A stretch of 64,000 nt of DNA from positions 1-64,000 of the forward strand of contig CAIPAH010000016.1 of assembly GCA_903862955.1 (NCBI GenBank), in the 5' to 3' direction. Numbering within the stretch: the stretch's first letter is position 1; each line of letters starts with the position of its first letter. A program made the translations under genes and the position numbers. The notes beneath the pieces were generated by a model. That model was not told the origin of the DNA. It searched no databases and saw only the letters and a program-made list of their open reading frames with translations. This DNA is from an uncultured Opitutia bacterium (GTDB lineage: Bacteria; Verrucomicrobiota; Verrucomicrobiia; Opitutales; Opitutaceae). Shown here in pieces: positions 26,045-35,790 of this stretch.

Positions 26045-26884
26045 ATGAAACTTGGCGCCCATATTTATCTCTGGATGGAGAAATGGTCCGACGCAGAAGT
26101 CGGCTTGTTCGACCGCGCGCGCGGGCTGGGGCTCGACACGATCGAGCTGTCCGTGGGGTTGGACGTGAAGTTTTCCGCCGCCCTGACGCGGCGCGCTGCG
26201 GAGTCGGCGGGCATCAGCCTGCTGGTCGGGCCGGGCGGCGCCTGGCCTGACGGCGCCGACCTCTCGGACGAGGATCCGGCCAACCGCCGTGCCGCGCTGG
26301 ATTTTCACAAAGCGATCGTGGACCAGACCGCCGAGCTGGGCGGAATGGCTTATGCCGGCGCGCTCTACGGTCGTCCGGGCAAGGTCCTGAAGCGCCGGCC
26401 GCCGCCGGAAGAGTTTGAGCGCACCGCGGAAGGCCTGCACGCGCTCGCGGAGCATGCGCGGAAAGCCGGCGTGAAGATCGTGCTGGAGCCGATGAGCCGG
26501 TTCCGTTCGCACGTCGTCAACACCCCCGCGCAGATGCTGCGGCTGGTGAACCAGGCCGGACATCCCAACCTCTACATCCTCCTCGACACGTATCATCTCG
26601 TCACCGAGGTGCGCGACTACGCCGCGGCGATCCGGTCGGTCAGCGACCGCATCTGGGGCCTGCATGCCTGCGAGAACGACCGCGGCGTGCCCGGTGGGGG
26701 ACTCGTGCCGTGGCCGGACGTCTTCGCGGCAGTGAAGGCGTCGCGCGCGGAGTATGTCGGCTTCGAAGGCTACAACACCGGCCTCGGCGACTTCGGCTTT
26801 CGGCGCGGGATTTTCCAGAACGTCTGTCCGGACGGCGACGCGTTTGTGCGCCAAGCCGTGGCTTTCACGCGGCGGTATTTGTAG
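26045..26884 (+). CDS. Sugar phosphate isomerase/epimerase-like TIM barrel
   Basis: 279 residues of the AP endonuclease 2-like TIM barrel. The ligand pattern is seen in KIVLEPMSRF, YILLDTYH, GLHACENDRG and YVGFEGYN, which are the Glu, Asp, His, Glu metal ligands of D-tagatose 3-epimerase/D-psicose epimerase enzymes. It probably epimerises or isomerises a free sugar. The gene follows the BMC operon after a terminator-like repeat, so it may serve the same sugar pathway but need not be in the same transcript. Confidence 0.82.
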   Translation: MKLGAHIYLWMEKWSDAEVGLFDRARGLGLDTIELSVGLDVKFSAALTRRAAESAGISLLVGPGGAWPDGADLSDEDPANRRAALDFHKAIVDQTAELGGMAYAGALYGRPGKVLKRRPPPEEFERTAEGLHALAEHARKAGVKIVLEPMSRFRSHVVNTPAQMLRLVNQAGHPNLYILLDTYHLVTEVRDYAAAIRSVSDRIWGLHACENDRGVPGGGLVPWPDVFAAVKASRAEYVGFEGYNTGLGDFGFRRGIFQNVCPDGDAFVRQAVAFTRRYL

Positions 26885-27011
26885 CCGTCGGAGATTTGGG
26901 CGAGCGCAGGGGACCGCCCGGTTGGAATCGCAAAGCTTCCATTCATCCCCTGCAGCCGCCGTTTGCCACTGTGCCCTTGCCGCGGCGGGGCCTTGGGACG
27001 AATCTGGCAAC

Positions 27012-29021
27012 ATGCGTAAACTTACCTTGGCGGCGGCAGCCGCGCTGACCCTCGTCCTCGCCACTGCGCGCGCCGAGGTTAATACCCAAAACATCGACCC
27101 GGCGGTTAAGCCCCAGGACGATTTCTTCCGCTACGCCAACGGCACCTGGCTCAAGACCGCCACCATCCCCGCCGACCAGTCGCGCTGGGGCAGCTTCACG
27201 GAGCTGAGCGAGCGCAACCAGGCCAACCTCCACGCCATCTGCGAGCGCGTCGCCAACCTCAAGACCGGCGCCACGCCCATCGAGCAGATGGTCGGTGACT
27301 TTTACGCCAGCGGCATGGACGAAGCCGCCATCAACGCGGCAGGTCTCCAGCCCTTGCAGGCGGATCTCGATCTCATCGCCGCTGCCAAGACTCCCGCCGA
27401 CGTCATGAGCGTCATCGCGCACATGAAGCAGCAGGGTTCCTCCGTGGGCTTCGGCTTTTCGTCCGGCCCCGACGCGAAGGACAGCAACATCGAGATCGCC
27501 CAGCTCCGCCAGGGCGGACTCGGGTTGCCCGATCGCGACTATTATTTCAACGACGACGAGAAGTCCCAGAAGCTCCGCCAGCAGTATGTCGCGCACGTCG
27601 CGAAGATGCTCCAGCTGTCCGGTGAAACGAACGAGGCCGCGCAGGTCGGCGCGCAGTCGGTGCTGCGGCTCGAAACGCTGCTGGCCCAGGCGTCGCTGCA
27701 ACAGATCAAACTCCGCAACCCCTACGCCAGCTACCACAAGATGCCCGTCGCCAGCCTCGCCAAATACACCGGCGACCTCGACTGGCACGGGTTCTTCACC
27801 GCGCTCGGAACGCCGGCGTTCACCGAGATCAATCTCGCCCATCCCGACTTCTACCAGGGTTTCGCCACGCAGCTGAAGCAGACGCCGATCTCCGATTGGC
27901 AGGCTTACCTGCGCTGGAACCTCGTGCACGACGCCGCCCCGTATTTGAGCGAGCCGTTCGTGAAGGAGAATTTCAGCTTCTACGGCACCGCCCTGACCGG
28001 CGTGAAGGAGATGAAGCCCCGCTGGAGGCGGGTCGTCGCCGTCACTGATGCCGACCTCGGCGAGGCGCTGGGCCAGCTCTACGTCGCGGAATATTTCCCG
28101 CCGGAGGCCAAGGCCCGCGTGCTCAAGCTCGTGGCCGATCTCCGCGCCGCGCTGCGCGAGCGACTGCAGCAGCTCGAGTGGATGGATGAAGCCACGCGCG
28201 CCAAGGCCGTCGCCAAGCTGGACGCCTACAGCGTGAAGATGGGCTATCCCGACAAGTGGAAGGACTACAGCTCCGTCAAGATCACCCGCGGTTCGTATCT
28301 CGCGAACGTCCATGCGGCCGACGCCTACGAGGTTCGTCGCAATTACAACAAGATCGGGAAGCCCGTGGACAAGACCGAGTGGTTCCTGTCGCCGCCGACG
28401 GTGAACGCCTACTACAGCCCGCAGTTCAACGGCATCACGTTCCCCGCCGGCATCCTGCAGCCGCCGTTCTTCGATGCGAAGGCCGACGACGCCGTCAACT
28501 ACGGCGGCATCGGCGTGGTCATTGGCCACGAGATGACGCACGGCTTCGACGACCGCGGCCGCCAGTATGACGCGCAGGGCAACCTGACTGACTGGTGGAC
28601 GCCCGCGAGCGCCGACAAATTCAAGGTTCGCGCCGCCGGCATCGTGAAGCAGTTCACGGGCTACACCGTCCTCGACGGCGTGCATCTCAAGGGTGAGCTG
28701 ACGCAGGGTGAAAACATCGCCGACCTCGGCGGCCTGCGCATCTCCTACGCCGCGCTGCAGAAAGCGCTGACCGGCAAGCCGCACACGCCGATCGACGGCT
28801 TCACGCCCGAGCAGCGGTTCTTCCTCAGCCATGCCTCGGTCTGGCGCGACTTGATGCGCCCCGAGGAACAGCGCCGCCGCGTCAACGTCGACCCGCACTC
28901 GCCCGGCATGTGGCGCGTGAACGGCCCGCTCTCGAACCTCGATGAGTTCGCCCAGGCCTTCAACGTCCCCGAGGGCGCACCGATGCGCCGGCCCGCGGCC
29001 GACCGCGTGCTGATCTGGTAA
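27012..29021 (+). CDS. M13-family zinc metallopeptidase (neprilysin/PepO-like)
   Basis: 669 residues with a signal peptide (MRKLTLAAAAALTLVLATARA). The zinc site is VIGHEMTHGFDD (His506, His510), with the third ligand Glu in GENIADLGGL near residue 567. NAYYSPQFNGITFPAGIL and the end RVNGPLSNLDEFAQAF are typical M13 segments. It degrades peptides in the periplasm or outside. The open frame runs 86 codons upstream, but the signal peptide fixes the start. Confidence 0.94.
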   Translation: MRKLTLAAAAALTLVLATARAEVNTQNIDPAVKPQDDFFRYANGTWLKTATIPADQSRWGSFTELSERNQANLHAICERVANLKTGATPIEQMVGDFYASGMDEAAINAAGLQPLQADLDLIAAAKTPADVMSVIAHMKQQGSSVGFGFSSGPDAKDSNIEIAQLRQGGLGLPDRDYYFNDDEKSQKLRQQYVAHVAKMLQLSGETNEAAQVGAQSVLRLETLLAQASLQQIKLRNPYASYHKMPVASLAKYTGDLDWHGFFTALGTPAFTEINLAHPDFYQGFATQLKQTPISDWQAYLRWNLVHDAAPYLSEPFVKENFSFYGTALTGVKEMKPRWRRVVAVTDADLGEALGQLYVAEYFPPEAKARVLKLVADLRAALRERLQQLEWMDEATRAKAVAKLDAYSVKMGYPDKWKDYSSVKITRGSYLANVHAADAYEVRRNYNKIGKPVDKTEWFLSPPTVNAYYSPQFNGITFPAGILQPPFFDAKADDAVNYGGIGVVIGHEMTHGFDDRGRQYDAQGNLTDWWTPASADKFKVRAAGIVKQFTGYTVLDGVHLKGELTQGENIADLGGLRISYAALQKALTGKPHTPIDGFTPEQRFFLSHASVWRDLMRPEEQRRRVNVDPHSPGMWRVNGPLSNLDEFAQAFNVPEGAPMRRPAADRVLIW

Positions 29022-29185
29022 GGCGCCAGCCCAAGCCGCGAAAGTGTGCGGCCGGCACGGCAAATCTCAAGGCGCGGACCGATGGGTCCGCGCCTATTTT
29101 GCGGGCTGACGGAGCTGGTTTGGCGCTTGCACGCCCACGCCCGCGGCCGCCTGCTTCACCTTTCCACGCTCAATCCGTTCTCCCG

Positions 29186-29512
29186 ATGCCCAATCCCGCC
29201 TGTCCCGCCTGTTCCCTCGAGGAAACCCTCAGTCATGTCGACCACTGGGAGTGCGGCATCTGCGGACACGAGTGGCCCAAGGAGGACGCGCCCGAGGCGG
29301 CCCGCGTCGTCAAGGATGCCCATGGCACGCCGCTGACCGCGGGTGACACCATTGCCCTGATCAAGGACCTGAAACTTGGCAGCGGAGCGCAGGTGCTCAA
29401 GGCGGGAACCAAGGCGAAGAACATCCGCCTGGTCGACGGCGACCACGAGATCGACTGCAAGATCGAGGGCATGCCTATCGCGCTCAAGGCCTGCTTCGTG
29501 AAGAAGGTCTGA
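29186..29512 (+). CDS. PhnA/YjdM family zinc-ribbon protein
   Basis: 108 residues. An N-terminal zinc ribbon (CPACSLEETL ... WECGICGHEW) is followed by the PhnA domain (VVKDAHGTPLTAGDTI ... LKLGSGAQVLKAGTKAKNI). The family was named for an alkylphosphonate operon but has no established phosphonate role. The downstream 29530 repeat begins 17 bases after the stop. Confidence 0.92.
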   Translation: MPNPACPACSLEETLSHVDHWECGICGHEWPKEDAPEAARVVKDAHGTPLTAGDTIALIKDLKLGSGAQVLKAGTKAKNIRLVDGDHEIDCKIEGMPIALKACFVKKV

Positions 29513-29529
29513 GACGCTCCCCACCTCTC

Positions 29530-29655
29530 GGCGTGGCATGGGTCTCTGGCCCGTGATTCCGGGTAGCGCAGGCGTCCCCGCCTGCATTCCCATCCTGTGC
29601 AGGCGGGACGCCTGCGCTACTTTTTGAATCACAGGCCGGAGACCCGTGCCACGCC
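29530..29655. repeat. Nested inverted repeat (GGAGACCCGTGCCACGCC family)
   Basis: Outer arms at about 29530-29559 and 29626-29655 are inverted, near-perfect copies. An inner pair is built on GTAGCGCAGGCG and CGCCTGCGCTAC. One arm of the same family lies at 32631-32660. Confidence 0.85.
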
Positions 29656-29675
29656 GACCAGGCCAAGTGGGCCAG

Positions 29676-30878
29676 TCACGCCGGCATTGACGGGTGGCCG
29701 GGGCCGAAATGTTTCAGGAAGACCAGCGGCTCGGACTCGCTCTGGTTCACGATGGCGATTCCGCGGCGGGCGGCGTCGTGGCTGACGAAGAACTCGTCGG
29801 AACTCCGCTGGCCGTAGCGCAGCATCGTGGCCGACTCGACGGCGAAGGGCCCGAACCGGCCGTGGCCTTGGATCGCGATGCAGCCGTAGGCGGCGGGCTC
29901 CGTAACCGTGACGCTTTGCTGCGGGGCGATGGTCAGCTCCTTGGCCGAGAAATACTCGTTGCCGTAGGTGATCCATTGCTCCGAGCCAGCCGGGCCGAAG
30001 TCGGCGGCGGGCAGCGGCGGGCGGAAGTAATGCTTCTTGTAGTGCGGATCGATGTTCCTGGGCCAGTCCATGAGCCCGAGGATGTAGTCGAGGTTGCGCT
30101 TTTTATCCTCGGGACAGTTCTCGGCGAGGAAGGCGTAGGGGTAGATTTCGCCATCGACGATGTTCTCGTGGACCGAGTTCACGTCGCTGTTCCACTGCGG
30201 CTCGTAGGTGAGGACGGAACCCGGCGCGTGCACGACGCCCGGCGGCGTATACCAGCCGGTGCCGAGCTCGATGCGATAGGCGCGGGACAGCTCGGTGATG
30301 CGGGTGTCGCCGCTCTCGTATTGGGCCAGCCGCCGCCGGACCTCGTCGATCGTGCAGTCGGGATCGTAGCCGAAATACGTGTGAGGAAACGAACCGAGGT
30401 GGTTGTTGAGCTGGCGCGGGAAATAATACGCCTCGGGTTTGCCGAGCCGATGGACAGCGGCGGCGGCGTCGAAGCCGAGATGGAGGTGGTGAAACAACGG
30501 AGTTTGGTAATCGAAGAACTTGGAGTACACCGGCCAGCCGCCGTGTTGCTTCATGAAGTTCGCGCCGACGAGGGTGGCGCCGAGTTCGCGCTGGGCGTCG
30601 AGCAGGGTGAACTTCTCCTCGAGCCGGTTGGACGGCGGCAGCACGTAGCTGAGCCCCTCGTCGACGGGGGCGAGCGGTCCATTCATGCAGGGGATCACGG
30701 AGCTGAACCAGCGCTCCTTGATCGAGCCGCGCGCGGTGCCGAGGGCGTAGTAATCGTCCGGGTGCAGCCGCAGGCGGCGCCCGGCCTTGGCGAAGCGGCG
30801 CGGCACAAACACCGGCATCAGGCGGAGAATGCCTTGCCCGTGGTCGAGCGTGGCGTGGATGCGGGCGGAATTGCTCAT
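29676..30878 (-). CDS. Uncharacterised cupin-like protein, possibly sugar-related
   Basis: 400 residues. Segments such as LFHHLHLGFDAAAA, GTGWYTPPGVVHAPGSVLTYEPQWNSD and the C-terminal TEPAAYGCIAIQGHGRFG suggest double-stranded beta-helix (cupin) domains with His-rich metal sites, reminiscent of class I mannose-6-phosphate isomerases. I do not recognise a named family with certainty. It is divergent from the six-hairpin glycosidase gene at 31064 across a palindromic repeat, so a carbohydrate role is a reasonable guess. Confidence 0.6.
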   Translation of the reverse strand: MSNSARIHATLDHGQGILRLMPVFVPRRFAKAGRRLRLHPDDYYALGTARGSIKERWFSSVIPCMNGPLAPVDEGLSYVLPPSNRLEEKFTLLDAQRELGATLVGANFMKQHGGWPVYSKFFDYQTPLFHHLHLGFDAAAAVHRLGKPEAYYFPRQLNNHLGSFPHTYFGYDPDCTIDEVRRRLAQYESGDTRITELSRAYRIELGTGWYTPPGVVHAPGSVLTYEPQWNSDVNSVHENIVDGEIYPYAFLAENCPEDKKRNLDYILGLMDWPRNIDPHYKKHYFRPPLPAADFGPAGSEQWITYGNEYFSAKELTIAPQQSVTVTEPAAYGCIAIQGHGRFGPFAVESATMLRYGQRSSDEFFVSHDAARRGIAIVNQSESEPLVFLKHFGPGHPSMPA

Positions 30879-30965
30879 GGGGTGGGGAAAGCGACTGGCC
30901 CAGACCGAACACGTGCGGCGGCGGGACGACGAGCCATTAGTTTTGGAATGGGCTGAGTGTTTGTC

Positions 30966-31055
30966 GTAGGTCGGGCTTTACGCCCGATAGGTTTGGCAGT
31001 CGTATCGGCGTTCCGCCGTCGCCATGGCTATGGCGGACCAGAAAGCCCGACCTAC
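30966..31055. repeat. Inverted repeat (GTAGGTCGGGCTTT family)
   Basis: GTAGGTCGGGCTTTACGCCC at 30966 pairs with AAAGCCCGACCTAC ending at 31055. It lies between two divergent genes, so it is not a simple terminator here. Confidence 0.82.
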
Positions 31056-31063
31056 ATTGCCGA

Positions 31064-32614
31064 ATGACCATCATGAGTGATTCAAAGCCGCAGAACCGCC
31101 GCGCACGTCTGCAATTCACCGGCTCCCCCGAGGCGGTGCTCTTTTCCCGGGAGCTTGCCGACTCGTTTGAGGGCGTGATGACGAAGAACCGGATCGTCGC
31201 GAACGGCGGCCTCTCGACGGGGGCGTTCACGGCGTCGGTGGACGGACGCCCGTGGTTCGACACGATCTGGATGCGGGACAACGGCGCGATGCTGCGCGAG
31301 CTGGTGCATTACGGGGAATTCGAGGCGGCGAAGGCGCTCTTCCTCGCGTTGACGCGGTCGGTGGAACCCAACGCGGACGGCTTCTGGACCTTCCCGATGT
31401 TCACCAAGATCGGCGGGAAGGAGAGCGGACATGAATGGGACGGCACGGCGCTGATCATCGTGAGCTCGCTGCTGCTGTGGGAACGGCTGCCACTCGCGGA
31501 TCCGGTTCGGCGCCAGATTGAGGACTTTCTCCTCGCGCCGGAATCGCCGATCCGGGCGGTGACGGACGCGATTGCGCGACACCAGCTCGTGGCCGGCAGC
31601 GGGGAGTTTGGCGGCGGACTCGGGGTGGAAGGGCTTTTCTTCAACGTGGTGCAGAACGCGATGATCGCGTGGATGCTGGATCTCGCCGCAACGCGCTTCC
31701 GGGCGGCCGGCGTCCGGTCCGAGGAGTTGCGCCGGGACTGTGTTGCCGCAACAGCTGCGCTGAAGGCCAAACTGATTTCGCACTTTGTCGCGGCGGACCA
31801 GACTTGGATTTGGGCGCTGGACACGAAGACCTACGCGCCGAGCGACGCGGCGATGGCGGCGTCGGAGAATCAGGGCTTCGGTGGCGTCAACGGCGTGTTT
31901 TCGCACGCATCCGACGTGCATGGCATCCTGCCGCTCGCTGGCGCGGAGGCGTGGGTCGCGCCGTCGGTGCAGACCTTTCTCGCGCTGCTCAGCCGGCCGC
32001 AGCGGATGGAGCAGTTTGCGCGTCACGGGATGTGGACGCAGTTCAACCTGCTCCACGAAGGCTATCTCACCGGCCCATCGTATGGCCAGGGTTACGCATT
32101 GCAGATGATGCTCCTGCTGGACCGGCCGGAGCTCTACACGGCAGGGGCCAACTGGCTGGTGCGGGCGACCTACGCGCCGGAATACCCGATCACGCGCAGC
32201 AACCCGCACTGGTTTTATGAGCGCTACTATTCGCCGGATGATCCGTTGCGGAAGACGCGCGATGAAGGCTGCGGCGCGCTGAACCTCGTGTGCGTCGCGG
32301 AGCCGTTGAAGATCGCGCGGCTAATGGCCGGGGTGGACGACCACGTCGACGGCGAAGTGACGCTGGTCCCGCGGCTGCCGATCGGCTGGACGGGATTGAT
32401 GGTGGAAGCACTGCCGGTGCGAACGGCTGCCGGGCACACCTTGCTGGATTACGAAGTGAGCACGGACGCCGCCACGGGCGCGGTGACGCGCGTGCAGGGC
32501 AAGTCGGCAGGGCCATTGCCGCAGTTGAAAGTGCGGCTCGGGACGGCGCGGCAGCCGGATTGGAAGAGCGTGGCTGCGGGGGCGGGTGGGTTCGATGTAG
32601 GTCGGGATCGCTGA
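31064..32614 (+). CDS. Six-hairpin glycosidase-like protein
   Basis: 516 residues of an (alpha/alpha)6-barrel fold. RPWFDTIWMRDNGAMLRELV and FPMFTKIGGKESGHEWDGTA carry acidic residues likely to be catalytic, as in debranching-enzyme and GH63/GH37-like families. There is no signal peptide, so it acts in the cytoplasm. The C-terminal codons and stop lie inside a GTAGGTCGGG repeat, so the last few residues are repeat-derived. An in-frame ATG at 31073 is an alternative start. The substrate is unknown. Confidence 0.7.
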   Translation: MTIMSDSKPQNRRARLQFTGSPEAVLFSRELADSFEGVMTKNRIVANGGLSTGAFTASVDGRPWFDTIWMRDNGAMLRELVHYGEFEAAKALFLALTRSVEPNADGFWTFPMFTKIGGKESGHEWDGTALIIVSSLLLWERLPLADPVRRQIEDFLLAPESPIRAVTDAIARHQLVAGSGEFGGGLGVEGLFFNVVQNAMIAWMLDLAATRFRAAGVRSEELRRDCVAATAALKAKLISHFVAADQTWIWALDTKTYAPSDAAMAASENQGFGGVNGVFSHASDVHGILPLAGAEAWVAPSVQTFLALLSRPQRMEQFARHGMWTQFNLLHEGYLTGPSYGQGYALQMMLLLDRPELYTAGANWLVRATYAPEYPITRSNPHWFYERYYSPDDPLRKTRDEGCGALNLVCVAEPLKIARLMAGVDDHVDGEVTLVPRLPIGWTGLMVEALPVRTAAGHTLLDYEVSTDAATGAVTRVQGKSAGPLPQLKVRLGTARQPDWKSVAAGAGGFDVGRDR

Positions 32615-32660
32615 TCCCGCCTTGCATTCGGAATCACGGGCCGGAGACCCGTGCCACGCC
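32598..32660. repeat. Two repeat units between convergent genes
   Basis: GTAGGTCGGGATCGCTGATC at 32598 is followed by one arm of the GGAGACCCGTGCCACGCC family at 32631-32660. The block spans the stop codon of the glycosidase gene and reaches to within 3 bases of the rhaB stop. Confidence 0.75.
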
Positions 32661-32662
32661 TA

Positions 32663-34090
32663 TCAAGCGCGCGGCTGATACGTCTTCTGCTTCAGGTCGG
32701 CGGCGAGCAGGCGGCGGAAGGTGGCGAGATCCTTGACCGCGCCGAGAGCAATCAACTGGCTCGCGAGGTTGCCGACGGCGGTGCCTTCGAGGTTGAACGA
32801 CAGGACGGGAATGCCGGCAGCGTCGGCCGTGGCCTGGCAAAGGAGACGGTTCTTCGATCCGCCGCCGACCATCAGGATCCGGCGGAATTTTCGCCCGGTC
32901 ATCTTCTCGAAATTCGCCGCGGCGTTGGCGTGGCCGTGGGCGATCGAATCGCAGATCAGGCGCGTGTAGGCGGGGAGATCCTTCGGCACCGGAGACTTTT
33001 TCTTCTTCAACTGCGCATCGATCGCGGCGCGCATGGACTTGGGCGCCATGAAGGCGGCGTCCGTGGTGTCGAGCAGCAGGGCGGGGACGGGGAGTTTTTC
33101 AGCGGCCGTGATGAGCGCGTCCCACGCCTTGGGCGTCGCGGGCCGGGCGTTGAACTCCAGCAGCGTCTGCTCGAGGAGGAAGAGCCCGGGGACGTTCGTG
33201 AGCGGCCGGTAGCCGCCGGCACCCGTGCGCTCGTTGGCGACACGCGCCGCGAGGGCGTCAGGTCCGAGCAGGGGAGTCGGATTTTCCAAACCGACCAGCG
33301 ACCACGTGCCGGAGCTGAGAAACAGGTCGCCGCCCTCGGGCGAGGCTGGCATCGCGTCGTAGGCGCACGCGGTGTCGTGGCCGGGGACGGCAATGACCTC
33401 CGCGTCGGCCAGTTCCGGCAGCGACGTGACGGGCCCGAGCTTGCGCCCTGCGAGCACCGGCGTCGTGAACCACGCGGGCGGGATCCGGAAATGCTCCAGC
33501 GCCGTGCGCGACCAGGCGGGCGCGTTCACATCGAGCAGTTGCGAGGTGCTGGCGACGGTGAGCTCGTTTTCCATTTTCCCGCTCAGGAGGAAATTGAAAT
33601 AGTCCGGCAGGAACAGGCAGCGCGTGGCGAGCTGCGTGATGGCGGGGCAGCTGGCGACCGTCTCGGCGAGTTGGAGGCTCGAGTTGTAGAAAACGTTCGG
33701 GATGCCCGTGGCGGCGTAAAGGTGATCGGCGCCGCGCGCCGCGAGGGCGGCGAGGCCGGCCTGCGTGCGATTGTCGCGGTAGGCGTGCGTGGGAAACACG
33801 AGGCGGCCGGCCGCATTGAGCAGCACATGGTCGCAGCCCCAGGTATCGACGCCCACCGAGGCGAGTTTCGCGCCCTTGGGCAGCAACGCCACGGCCTTGC
33901 GCAGGCCGGTCTGCACCTCGTGCCAGAGCGTGCCAAGTTCCCAGTAGGCGTGGGCGCCTAGCTCGCGATAGGAGTTGGGGAAGCGGTGCGCCTCGGTGAG
34001 GGTCAGCTGGTTCTTGGACCAGGCGCCGAGGATGACGCGTCCGCTGGTGGCGCCGAGATCGATGGCGGCGGAGTAAAGGGTGGATGGCAT
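32663..34090 (-). CDS. rhaB: Rhamnulokinase
   Basis: 475 residues of the FGGY sugar-kinase family. The phosphate loop is IDLGATSGRVILG at residue 9 onwards. GVDTWGCDHVLL, YFNFLLSG, VPGHDTACAYDAMP, SSGTWSLVG and the C-terminal ILMVGGGSKNRLLCQATADA match RhaB. It phosphorylates L-rhamnulose to the 1-phosphate, the substrate of the aldolase fusion at 23767. No rhamnose isomerase gene is present in the window. Confidence 0.92.
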   Translation of the reverse strand: MPSTLYSAAIDLGATSGRVILGAWSKNQLTLTEAHRFPNSYRELGAHAYWELGTLWHEVQTGLRKAVALLPKGAKLASVGVDTWGCDHVLLNAAGRLVFPTHAYRDNRTQAGLAALAARGADHLYAATGIPNVFYNSSLQLAETVASCPAITQLATRCLFLPDYFNFLLSGKMENELTVASTSQLLDVNAPAWSRTALEHFRIPPAWFTTPVLAGRKLGPVTSLPELADAEVIAVPGHDTACAYDAMPASPEGGDLFLSSGTWSLVGLENPTPLLGPDALAARVANERTGAGGYRPLTNVPGLFLLEQTLLEFNARPATPKAWDALITAAEKLPVPALLLDTTDAAFMAPKSMRAAIDAQLKKKKSPVPKDLPAYTRLICDSIAHGHANAAANFEKMTGRKFRRILMVGGGSKNRLLCQATADAAGIPVLSFNLEGTAVGNLASQLIALGAVKDLATFRRLLAADLKQKTYQPRA

Positions 34091-34106
34091 GGGGCGGGGA
34101 AGAAAG

Positions 34107-34136
34107 AGGTCAGGAGTCAGAAGTCAGAGGTCAGGA
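34107..34136. repeat. Short tandem GTCAG repeats
   Basis: Four near-identical units of about 7-8 bases based on AGGTCAGGA or AGTCAGA. They lie between rhaB and mqo. The array is too short and close-spaced for CRISPR. Confidence 0.7.
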
Positions 34137-34171
34137 GGGAATGGCAAGGGGTTGAAGCTGAGTTCCGCTAG

Positions 34172-35671
34172 CTATCCCAGTTGCAGGCGCTCGGTGGCGC
34201 GGCGCTGGACGTCGCGGAAGAAGCCGGCGTTCTCCGGCAGCTTGATGTCCACGTCGCAGATGGGGATCATTTCCTTCAGCCGCGCGCGACCGTCCTCCGA
34301 CGCGACGAGGGCGGGGAAGCACTGCTTGATCACGTCGAGGACGATGTTGACGCAGACGGACGCGCCCGGCGATGCGCCGAGGAGGGCGGAAATGCTGCGA
34401 TCGGGGTTCGTGATGACCTCGGTGCCGTAGTGCACGATGCCGGCCTCGCCATCGGTTTTCTTGATCGCCTGCACGCGGATGCCGGCGTCGATCAACCGCC
34501 AGTCTTCCGCCTTTGCGGCGGGGTAGAAGATGTGCAGCACCTCCATGCGGTCGGCCATGCTCTGTGTGCCCTGCTGGATGAGGTAGCGCACGAGGCCGAG
34601 ATTGCTGGCGCCGATCTTGAGCAAGGTGACGAGGTTGTCGGACTGGATGGAGCGCGGCAGGTCCGTCCAGCTGCCCTTGCCGTGCAAAAACTTGGTCGTC
34701 CACGCGGCGAACGGCCCGAAGAGGAGCGTTTTCTTGCCGTCGAGGATGCGCGTGTCGAGGTGCGGCACGGCCATGGTGGGCGCGGTGGCCAGGGCCTGGC
34801 CGTAAACCTTGGCCTGGTGCTGGCGGACGATCTCGGGGTTGTCACACACCAGCCATTGCCCGCCGATGGGGAAGCCGCCGATGCCCTTGCTCTCGGCGAT
34901 GCCGGATTTCTGGAGCAGGTGCAGGCTGCCGCCGCCGGCGCCGACGAAGACAAACTTGGCATGGCTCTCGCGAATCCCGCCGGTGGCGAGGTCCTGGATG
35001 CTGACATCCCAGACTCCGCCGGATTTGCGGAGATCCACGACGCGATGGCCGCTGGCGATGCCGCAGCCGGGCTGCGCGGCGAGCCAGCCCAGCAGCTTCC
35101 GGGCGATCACGCCGAAATTCACGTCAGTGCCGCTCGCCATCTTCGTCGCCGCGATCGGCCCCTCGCTGCGGCCCGCGACCAACAGCGGCGCCCAGCTGCC
35201 GATCGTCGCGCGATCGGTGGAGTAGATCATCTCCGAGAAGAAATGGTGCGCCGACATCCCCGCGTGCCGCGCCTTGAGGAAATCCACCTGCTCGGCGCCG
35301 TGGACGAAGCTCAGGTGGGCAACGGGATTGATGAACTCGCGCGGCGAGCCAACCATGCCGCTCGCGACCGCGTAGGCCCAGAACTGGCGCGTCTGCTCGA
35401 ATTGCTCGAAGATCTTGATGGCGTTGGCGACGTTGACGCTGCCGTCCGCCTCGCGCTTCGGCGTGTAGCTCAGCTCGCAGATGCCCGCGTGCCCGGTGCC
35501 GGCGTTGTTCCAGCCATGGGAGCTCTCTTGCGCCAGCTCGTCCGTCACCTCGTAAACCTGGATGGTGAGGCGTGAGTCGAGACGCTTGAGCAGGGCCCCG
35601 AGGTTGGCGGACATGATGCCGCTGCCGATGAGGATGACATCAGGATTCGCGACGTGCGTGTCGTACTTCAT
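34172..35671 (-). CDS. mqo: Malate:quinone oxidoreductase
   Basis: 499 residues, the normal length. It is a FAD-dependent peripheral membrane enzyme that oxidises malate to oxaloacetate and reduces quinone. The FAD-binding GSGIMSANLGALLKRLD near residue 18, ESSHGWNNAGTGHAGICELSYTP, and FVFVGAGGGSLHLLQKSGI are diagnostic. The start at 35671 is the family N-terminus; a longer frame runs to 35797. Confidence 0.95.
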   Translation of the reverse strand: MKYDTHVANPDVILIGSGIMSANLGALLKRLDSRLTIQVYEVTDELAQESSHGWNNAGTGHAGICELSYTPKREADGSVNVANAIKIFEQFEQTRQFWAYAVASGMVGSPREFINPVAHLSFVHGAEQVDFLKARHAGMSAHHFFSEMIYSTDRATIGSWAPLLVAGRSEGPIAATKMASGTDVNFGVIARKLLGWLAAQPGCGIASGHRVVDLRKSGGVWDVSIQDLATGGIRESHAKFVFVGAGGGSLHLLQKSGIAESKGIGGFPIGGQWLVCDNPEIVRQHQAKVYGQALATAPTMAVPHLDTRILDGKKTLLFGPFAAWTTKFLHGKGSWTDLPRSIQSDNLVTLLKIGASNLGLVRYLIQQGTQSMADRMEVLHIFYPAAKAEDWRLIDAGIRVQAIKKTDGEAGIVHYGTEVITNPDRSISALLGASPGASVCVNIVLDVIKQCFPALVASEDGRARLKEMIPICDVDIKLPENAGFFRDVQRRATERLQLG

Positions 35672-35790
35672 GGAGGATCCCCAGCTAGCCGGGAAGTTTT
35701 GCACCGGCCAAGGCATTTTTTGACCGCGAGTGTGTTCCGTGGGCACTATTTCGCCGTTGGCACGGGAGGGGCGCCCGCTAAAACCTCCGC

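Noticed and set aside
26943-29063. 706-codon open frame antisense to the M13 peptidase
   Set aside because: Shadow frame; the peptidase strand has the signal peptide and intact zinc site.
34107-34136. Possible CRISPR-like array
   Set aside because: Units of 7-8 bases with no spacers; simple tandem repeat.
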